A DNA stretch of 64,000 bases from Marasmius tenuissimus. Taxonomy: Eukaryota; Basidiomycota; Agaricomycetes; Agaricales; Marasmiaceae. Positions 56,626 through 64,000 of this stretch are shown one piece after another. Each line of letters begins with the position of its first letter. Within the stretch, counting starts at the first letter, position 1. The notes beneath the pieces are model-generated. The model was not told the origin of the DNA, made no database searches, and was given only the letters and a program-made list of their open reading frames with translations. The position numbers and the translations under genes are program-made. Location of the stretch: assembly GCA_029532415.1 (NCBI GenBank), contig JAQOTA010000053.1, positions 4,836,001 to 4,900,000 on the forward strand. Reading direction: 5' to 3'.

Positions 56626-58530
56626 ATGAATGATCCAGGTCTAGACGAACCTATACAAGCCACAGCCAATGAAATCAGTCACGGTCTGGAGAATGGAGGT
56701 GACCGTCAGGCAGTCAAACGACGGAGAAAGTCGACTCAAGAGGAATCCCAGGGAGAACATGTAGGAGAGAGGAAAACCTTGGATTCCTTACATCCTACGT
56801 ACGTCTTGCATTTGCACTCAAAGCTCAACGTTGACTTCTTTGCTGCAGGCGGTGGTGGTTTGTTTCAACGGTGTTTCCTCTGGCTGCGGGCACGTTGGGT
56901 CCTCTCGCCAACCTGTTTTCTGTTTGCGCTCTAGTTCAGACGTGGAGAATAGGTGAAAACGGAGAAAGAATAAAGGATCCAGGATGGCTGATTGCAGTGA
57001 ACACTGTTTCGCTGGGATTTGCCTTGGCTGCGAATCTCTTACTACTCTTCACTTTCGCACGTCGGATCCGCTATCTCGTTGCGTTACCTCTGATTGTGAT
57101 TCTGTGGTATGTCTTCTTCAAATTTCGATGCCAGGTCCTTCTCACCATATGTCCAGGTATCTTTCGTCAATCACTCTCATCGTTATCTTGATCCTTGGCC
57201 GTCGACTGGCCCACTCCAGTAGTGCCTCCCATCGCGTCTCTCAAAGTTACTTTTATGGACTCCTTTCAGCAATAATCTATGTCATCATCTCGACTCTCCT
57301 CACGGTGAACTACGCTTGTGCTCATCCTGGACTCCCACTTCGCGTGTACAAGCCCACGTTTGAGGTACTCACCATGCCACAACGTACTCTCATGCTTCAG
57401 ACAACATCTTTTACTCTCTACCTTGCCCTTGGTGCGGGAATTTTTGCACGAGTCGAACACTGGGACTTTGTGGATGCAGTTTATTGGGCAGATTATACCC
57501 TGCTGACTATTGGATTGGGATCAGACTTTCCGTTACAAACAGCTACTGGTCGCGGTTTGCTAATTCCGTGGGCCGTGGGTGGAATCATCATCATTGGTCT
57601 CGTCGTCGGTAGCGTTCGGGGACTGGTACTAGAGCGCGGGAAGAGAAAGGTCGGGAAACGGGCTGTAGCTAGGGCGGTAGCGAAATGGCGAGATGGCCGA
57701 AAGGGATCAGCGAACTCCAACTCGTGGTCGAGAGAGGAATTTGACACGATGAGGGCTATCCAAGAGCGCGCCTCTGTCACGAGAAGGTACACTTCTCTTG
57801 GAGTATCAGCTCTGGTTTTTGTTGTGGTGTGGTTATGCGGTGCGCTTGTTTTTTGGTACGCGGAGGTGAGTTCTCTCGATTCTGAAAACGAAGGCTTGAA
57901 CGCGATACTCATGCCGATTGATCACAGGATGCTCAAGGGTGGTCTTATCCAACAGCCCTCTTCTTCACATACACGTCGCTTCTCACAATCGGTTACGGTG
58001 ACTTCATCCCTCAATCCACTTCTGGAAAACCTTTCTTCGTTCTCTGGTCGCTTCTCGCTGTACCTGCCGTAACGATTCTCATCTCTAACATGGGTGATAC
58101 CGTGGTTAGCTGGGTGCGAAATGGGACGCTTTGGCTTGGACGTTGGACGCTCCTCCCCGAACGAAAGGGAAAAGACGGAACAGCGACACAGTTGGGTGGT
58201 GACCTTGGGAAACTCGGTGGTGCGATTGAGATGGCTGAAGGTAGTCGCGGAACCAAACAGGGCAGCCTAGCGGCAAAAATTGCCAAAGAAATCAGGATTG
58301 TTTCTGTCGATATCGGGAAGAAGCCCCCGAGAAGATACCAATGGGATGATTGGCAGAGATGGATGGGCCTGCTAAGTGGAGGTGATGCTGCCAATCCCGG
58401 AGAATTCTTGGACGACAACGGACCTTTGTTTAGTGACGCTAGCGAGACGGAGTGGGTACTCGAGAGGCTCTGCAGAAGGTTAGAGGAGGTTTTGGAGGCG
58501 GAACCCGAGGATAGAGGGGCGTCCGCTTAG
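56626..58530 (+). CDS. TOK1: TOK-type outward-rectifier potassium channel
   Basis: Four exons (56626-56798, 56849-57106, 57157-57865, 57928-58530) join to 580 residues. The first in-frame ATG gives MNDPGLDEP. Eight membrane segments are visible: WWFVSTVFPLAAG, WLIAVNTVSLGFALAANLLLLF, YLSSITLIVILIL, YFYGLLSAIIYVIISTLL and LYLALGAGIF, then GIIIIGLVVG, YTSLGVSALVFVVVWLCGALVFW and PFFVLWSLLAVPAVTI. The two pore filters are TIGLGSDFP after TM5 and TIGYGDFIP after TM7, the defining 8-TM/2-pore layout of fungal TOK channels at the plasma membrane, where they release K+ on depolarisation. The C-terminal ~150 residues are cytosolic. The frame is intact. Confidence 0.92.
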
Positions 58531-58688
58531 AATTGGTATACCGAACTGGACACGAGAGCAACATTCGGCACCTTCTCATTTCCGAGCCGGCTCTTCGATT
58601 ATTCTCACCATTCCGTGTCAGGTGTGGAAGGAGCTCCATATTTATACCTGTCCCATGTCGTACTTGCTCTCCCCCCTCAATATTACTC

Positions 58689-60410
58689 ATGACCATCACT
58701 ACAAAGATGAACGGGAACCATGTCTCAGCTCAGTTGCCTCCAGTCCCCCGTTATATCCCAGCGCAGCCTACGAAGGAGCCATGTGCGTGTACTTGCCATT
58801 CTATACACCCCTTGGAAGGCTCACTATGCACGGCAGTGGACTTTGCTGACCTCCCAATCATTGACCTCGCACAGGCTCGTACAAACCCTACAGCAGCCGC
58901 AGAACAAGTTCGCGATGCAATGACAACTCAGGGGTTCTTGTACATTGTCAATCATGGTTTAAGCACATCCGAGGTAAGCTTCGATGAGCAGAATGAGGGC
59001 TCGACTGATTTCATTCTGGTTGTTCGTGTTAAAGATGGAACGTATGTTTGATATAGCGAACGTACCGTTTGAACAAGTTCCAGAGGAAGAGAAGAAGAAA
59101 TTTGATTCGAAGCCCCATGAAACGGGATCTTTCCAGGGTTACAAGTTGCGCCAGTATTGGGTGAGTGCACAGACGTTGATGTCGCAACGGCGTGATGTGG
59201 ATTGCTGAAAATGCACCTCGCCAGCACATTCAAGGAGGAGTGAGGGATCAAATCGAATCCTATAACAGTGCGTTCGCTCTCGAGTGTCATCCTATTATTT
59301 TGGAATTCTGACTCCCCATACAACAGTCAACAGAGACGTTACCAGGCGCACCCACCCGGAAGTGCTACAGCCACTCATTCCTGAGATTGACGCGTTTGCG
59401 AAACATAACCACTTCGACGTCGCCAACCAGATTCTACGGCACGTTCCTTGCCTCTTGGGGGTATAAGTTTTACTCATCTACTAGAGGATAGACTTCTTGC
59501 AACCGGTTTGGAGATACCGGAGGAAACGTTCGTTGACATGCACGACCTCTCAAAGGTTTCGGAGTCGTTTGGTACGCTTTATTCTTTGTCTCTCTTCCAG
59601 TCTATGATGAAACCGTCGTCTCAATCAAGTGAGATTCATGAAATAGTGAGCGCGGTCGTATCTTTTTATAGATTCGCTGCCTAACTGTCTCGTCCAGCTA
59701 TCCTAGACCGGAAGAAGACGAGGAGAAGACAGACCGCGTGTGGTTCAAAGGACATACAGGTGAGGAAGTCTTCTACGTAGTGCCAGGAATACGGGGTTTT
59801 GAAGACTAAAGCTCGCTTCGTACGATATAGATTTCGGTTCCATTACATTGCTGTACAGTCAGCCTGTGTCTGCACTTCAGATACTTGGGTCGGATGGAAA
59901 ATGGAGGTGGGTGAAGCATGTTGAGAATGCGATTGTAAGTACTGGTGGGCTGTTGTCTCGGTCCTTGGGGTTTGAAAATGTCAAATTCTACAGATCATCA
60001 ATGGTGGCGATGCACTCGAGTTTCTTTCTGGCGGTTTTTACAAGGCTACGATCCACAGGTCGGCTTTCGATCTTACAGCGTATACTTTCCGTTGTTCACT
60101 TACGTGACCCACTAGAGTTGTTCAACCCCCACCGGACCAACACAACGTGACCCGCCTTGGTGTGTATTACTTCAACCTCCTCAACGACGATGTCAAACTG
60201 GTGCCACTTGCCTCGAGTCCCGTTCTGCAACGAAACGGAATCAAGCGACGATTTGAGGATGAGCAGGCGCCGACTATGAAGGAGTGGAGGTTGGGCAGAA
60301 CTTCGGCGTACGGAAGTACGAAAACGAAATTCAAGGAAGGAGAGGCCCACGGGGAGTCGAAAGTACAAGAAGAGGTCATTGAAGGAGTTGTTGTAAAGCA
60401 CTACAACTGA
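58689..60410 (+). CDS. 2-oxoglutarate/Fe(II) dioxygenase, isopenicillin N synthase-like
   Basis: Ten exons (58689-58973, 59035-59160, 59225-59267, 59327-59438, 59492-59571, 59630-59645, 59698-59759, 59831-59934, 59994-60058, 60116-60410) close to 395 residues. The N-terminal DIOX_N-type part has LPIIDLAQAR and GFLYIVNHGLS. The catalytic half has the iron ligands HTD in KGHTDFGSITLL and a distal His in YKATIHRV. Arg in TRLGVYYF stands where 2-oxoglutarate is normally bound. The product would be a soluble oxidase or hydroxylase acting on a small metabolite. The intron after 59438 has a GC donor, and exon 6 is only 16 bases. A TATA-like TTTATA lies near 58640. The substrate cannot be deduced. 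Confidence 0.88.
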
Positions 60411-60798
60411 GTACGAGTAGGGATCGTCTGGATTCCCGGGCCGGAAAAAGCCGATCTTCTGAACAGTAACTATTCCAATCTGAGTTTGTTTTTCCTCCAA
60501 GTTCAAGCTGCGCCTATGCTGAAGAATGCTACACACAAACAGTATGATGATCCATGTCTTGAGAATACTGTGTATGAACTTTACGAGCTTGAGATGATAA
60601 CAGTCGACGTAACGGCAAGCTCAGGGTTATCTAGTATCGCTGCCGCCAGGCGCCTCGTCTACCTTATCACTTGACCACCATCATCCCTCTATCGTATTCG
60701 TCTCGTGCGGAGCAAATGACAATCTATTCCGACCCCATCATCGACTTTCGTCACACATCGGGGTCCCGAAATTCTATAAAGACCGTTTGTCCACATGA
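60411..60798. other. Intergenic, with TATA box before the transporter gene
   Basis: CTATAAAG at about 60774-60781 lies only about 20 bases before the ATG at 60799. The true start may therefore be the next in-frame ATG, at 60811. No gene is present. Confidence 0.45.
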
Positions 60799-62835
60799 AT
60801 GACATCCTCGATGCCATCCTCCATCACCAAGTCGGAAAAGCGAAGTTCAGAAGCCTCTGAGACTGAGTATAGAGACACGGATGACTACACTCAGGAAGAG
60901 CTCTTGGACTATCAGATAGACCCGGCAGAGAGGAAGCGGCTGCTGAGAAAGTTGGATTCGTTTATCGCGCCAGTGTTGATTGTTCTATAGTACGCGTTTC
61001 ATCGTTTTTTGTTGGCCGAGTTTCGTGGAGATGACCTCGAATCACAGCCTTATTGCCTTCTTGGATCGCTCGAACATTGGAAATGCAGCTGTTGGAGGAA
61101 TGACAACGGCTTTGAACCTACCACCAGAGGGCCTTTCGGTTGCGACTTCCATTTTCTACGCCAGTGCGTTCCAGTCGCCTCGACTCCATAGCGAAAGCTA
61201 ACTTGCATTGCAGCCTATGTCTCCTTCGAAGTGCCCATGACGACTTTCCTGAAATCTCTACGCGCCTCCCGACTCATTCCAGCAGTTGTTATCCTATGGG
61301 GTGTTTCTGTAATGGCCTCTGCTTGGATGAAGAACTATGCAGGTCTCATCGCTACCAGACTTGTACTAGGAATGCTTGAGGCCGCTTTGACACCGTGTCT
61401 TTTCCTCTGGATTACGGCTTTCTATCAACGAGACGAACTGGCAAGGAGGCAATGTTTCCTTTTCATTTCTGCTGCCTTGTCAGGCGTCGTTGGCGGTTTG
61501 ATCGTATGTACTCGTGGTCATAAAATCCTATCGAATGCTAAAGACGATTTTGTTCAGGCTGCAGGGCTTCTGGAGATGGATGGTTTGGCTGGTATGCAGG
61601 GATGGCAAGTGAGTTCCCGAACACATCTTAGTGTGTCCACGCATTTAGCTTGTTTCATAGTGGCTCTACCTGATTGAAGGGATCGTAACAATTGTTATCG
61701 GTTTCATTTGCATAGTGAGGCAGCTTCGCATATCGACCGTTGGAGACAAGCTCACGTTTGCACCTAGCCGTTCGTCCCGGACTCCTATGAAGAAGCTTGG
61801 TATCTCAGCAAACGCGAGAAATTCTTGATGCGTGTGAGAGAGATTCAGTCGCGTGAATATATGGGCGATACCTCGTTCTCGTGGGGAGAGGTCCGTAAAG
61901 CGTTCACGGATCCAGTCATTTACCTTTCCGGTTTTGTTCAGATGGCACGTCTCTTGTGGCTCGCTCCCTCGGTCCTAGGCTAATGTTTTTTGCCCATAGG
62001 GCCTTGATACCTGCCTGTACGGATTCGTGAGTGCTCACTGGTGCCTTTTCCGAGATTAGAGCTCAACCCTTCCCTAGTCCACCTTTCTGGTTGTGATCAT
62101 CAACGAGCTTGGATACAACAAGATCCACTCGCAGCTTCTTACTGCTCCGATATATTTCTGTGAGTTCATTCGTCTCGGGCGGTCATGTTGCACGACTGAC
62201 TCATCTCTAGGGGCTGCCTTTGTCTACTTTGTCGGAGCTCTCATCTCGGACAAATACAACGTTCGATTCTGGCTCATTTTCCCTCTGTCCGGAGTCTCGG
62301 TCATCGGGTACGCAATCTTAGTTGCAGTACGCGCCCCTGTTGGTGTCCTGCTCTTCGCCTGTTTCCTGGCGGGTACCGGAATATACATCTCTGTCGGACT
62401 CTCAGTGACCTGGATTTCGGTGTGGGTATCGATCTGATTGTGCTATTGGATGATTGATCTGATTCGCTCGCAGAAATATTGCTGGTTACCGAAAGCGTTC
62501 GACTGCCGTTGGACTTCAACAGATGTTGGGTAATACGGGCGGAATGTGAGTTCCTATAGATATTACCCTCTTGCTCGGGGTCTGGCCTGCTGACTGTGCC
62601 GTAACGTTAGCATCGCGGGCCAGATTTATCGCAGCGTTGACAAACCTCACTATCGCTTGGGTCATTCTGTATCGCTTGGCGCCATGGTCCTTGCTATGAT
62701 AGGAATGGTGGGCGAGGTTCTTATCTACAAGTCTCGCAATGCCGTGAAGGACAGAATGTCGGAGGAAGAGAAAAGACAGCAGGATATTGACGGGGTAACA
62801 GGAGACAGACACCATTCCTTCAAACAGGTTTGGTG
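60799..62835 (+). CDS. Major facilitator transporter, anion:cation symporter (allantoate permease-like)
   Basis: Multiple exons with GT-AG introns begin MTSSMPSSITKSEKRSS, and the stop is at 62833-62835. The cytosolic N terminus has DPAERKRLLRKLDSFIAP, then LIAFLDRSNIGNA at the first loop, the typical lead of the ACS family (Dal5, Tna1 and relatives). Further hydrophobic segments include IPAVVILWGVSVMASAW, ATRLVLGMLEAALTPCLFLWI, CFLFISAALSGVVGGLI, WLYLIEGIVTIVIGFI and FSTFLVVIINELGY, then AAFVYFVGALISDKYNVRFWLIFPLSGVSVIGYAILV, GVLLFACFLAGTGIYI, NIAGYRKRSTAVGLQQMLGNTGGIIAGQIYR and LGAMVLAMIGMVGEVLIY. This predicts 12 helices in the plasma membrane. The substrate is probably a small carboxylate such as a ureide, nicotinate or vitamin. 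A Zn2Cys6 factor follows directly. Confidence 0.85.
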
Positions 62836-63075
62836 AGATCCCTACCCTGGATCGATGAATCACAAAGGGTCTAGTTCCTGGGACTCCATTCACTGTACGA
62901 TAGTGCCTGTACATAAGCTTTTGCGTCGTTCTCAGGCTATAATTGCATACGCAGTTCGTATCTATTGAACTTTTGTGAGCACCACCTATGTCATCATGGC
63001 CATGCACCCAGATCCAAGAATAATCACTGCCCTGAGAAAACCATTGTCTGGAGCGCGTTCACGTCACATTCTCTT

Positions 63076-64000
63076 TATGTCTACTACTACCACCAATCCC
63101 AAGAAACGGCCAACCTCGACAGAAAATGGGGCATCGGAGGCACGAACGAAAGCACGGAAGAAGACGACCCGCGCGTGTAACGGTTGCCGAGAAAGGTAAT
63201 TTACCCCTCTCTCATCATCATTACACGAACTTGAACCGTTGCTCAGAAAGATCAAATGCGATGGCAAGCAACCAGCTTGTGGAAGCTGCGTGACTTATGG
63301 TATCGCGTCGGATTGCTCGTACAATCCTGATCAAGACCATCGTAAGATAGCACCCAAACACTACGTGAAGGCGTTGGAGGAACGAGTGAAGTTTTTGGAA
63401 TCTATCTGTGCTGAACGAGGTATCGCATTAGATGGATTTGCGGGAATGATTGGTGGAGAGACTACCGACGATGGAGCTTCTACAGATGGTGAAACAGATG
63501 GATCAGGAACTGACCCAGGTGTTAACAGGTTGAAGGTATGTCGATACTCAGAAGGACTGTTTCAATATTCTCATCCACCTCTTAATGAGATTGATGACGA
63601 CACTGGGGAACCGCGTCAATATGGACCTCAATCGGTTTTCGTGCACCTACCCGAACCTTCGGGACCATACTTATCAACCACGCCTCTTAATCAGAATGGA
63701 GGAGGAAACGTAGAGAGTTATTCCTATATTTACACAATCCTTCAACGCGCGTCTACTCCAGATTCCGAAGGCGGGCAGCCGAACATCCCCGATTTTCAGT
63801 GGTCCAAGAACTTACCGTACATCGAGGGAATGAACCAGTCGCTTCATGATGAATTGCTCGCGCTGTTTTTCACACATTTCAACGAGTGAGTACCTTGCGT
63901 ATACTTTGAACAGTCTAGTCTTACATACCTTTGTAGTTGGTGTTGTTGGGTCAATCCCGCATTATTCCTTCGTGACATGTTTTCGTGTCTTTCTTGCGAA
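63076..64000 (+). CDS. Zn2Cys6 transcription factor, 3' end cut by window edge
   Basis: The ATG at 63076 gives MSTTTTNPKKRPT; an in-frame ATG at 62996 is the alternative. A basic stretch (KARKKTTRA) leads into the binuclear zinc cluster CNGCRERKIKC, CGSC and DC, split by a 49-base intron (63196-63244) inside RERKIK. A coiled-coil-like VKALEERVKFLESI follows, as in Gal4-type dimerisation segments. Then come an acidic linker, a probable 54-base intron near 63537, and the start of a fungal-specific factor domain (LHDELLALFFTHFND, WCCWVNPALFLRDMF). The window ends inside this domain. It lies 240 bases after the transporter gene and could control it. Confidence 0.88.

Overview
This is a window of nuclear DNA from a filamentous basidiomycete, most likely a mushroom-forming Agaricomycete. 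Its genes are split by many short introns (mostly 49-75 nt). It encodes several protein families that I know mainly from Agaricomycetes, and it carries a KDZ (Kyakuja-Dileera-Zisupton) DNA transposon. There is no rRNA, CRISPR or prokaryotic gene organisation. Exon structures were built by eye from splice signals, reading-frame closure and comparison between copies. The 550-, 230-, 633-, 664-, 707-, 175-, 121-, 831-, 580- and 395-residue models all close in frame.

Left and middle part (1-50 kb) is accessory, repeat-rich DNA. It holds one intact gene for a single-pass membrane protein with a beta-sandwich-like ectodomain (677-2432, minus) and at least seven decayed copies of that family in both orientations. 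Three copies (677, 16.3 kb, 32.8 kb) carry an intron-containing initiator tRNA-Met gene, or its pseudogene, just past their 3' end, so gene and tRNA were duplicated as one unit. In total there are four intact initiator tRNA genes and one broken one. Two paralogous small proteins with a myristoylation-type N terminus lie at 6 kb and 29.5 kb. A 633-residue protein of a basidiomycete family with a NACHT-type N-terminal lead motif lies at 11.3-13.7 kb. A tandem pair of seven-helix membrane proteins lies at 41.7 and 46.1 kb, another seven-helix protein at 36.4 kb, and a small secreted cysteine-rich protein at 50.9 kb.

Mobile DNA: a roughly 9.3-kb KDZ transposon (19319-28634) has inverted termini and an 8-bp repeat on both sides. 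It carries a CxC/KDZ transposase, an RTC4-like domain gene, and a zinc-cluster gene that is interrupted by an in-frame stop. Two CACTA-like non-autonomous elements have 3-bp target duplications (8238-8430 and 15003-16000). Two TA-flanked inverted-repeat elements sit back to back at 33912-35569.

Right part (52.9-64 kb) is compact and gene-dense, all on the plus strand: a large P-loop ATPase, a TOK-type two-pore potassium channel, an isopenicillin-N-synthase-like 2-oxoglutarate/Fe(II) dioxygenase, a major facilitator transporter of the anion:cation symporter/allantoate type, and a Zn2Cys6 transcription factor cut by the window edge. The contrast suggests that the left two thirds is a fast-evolving accessory block joined to a more ordinary genic region.
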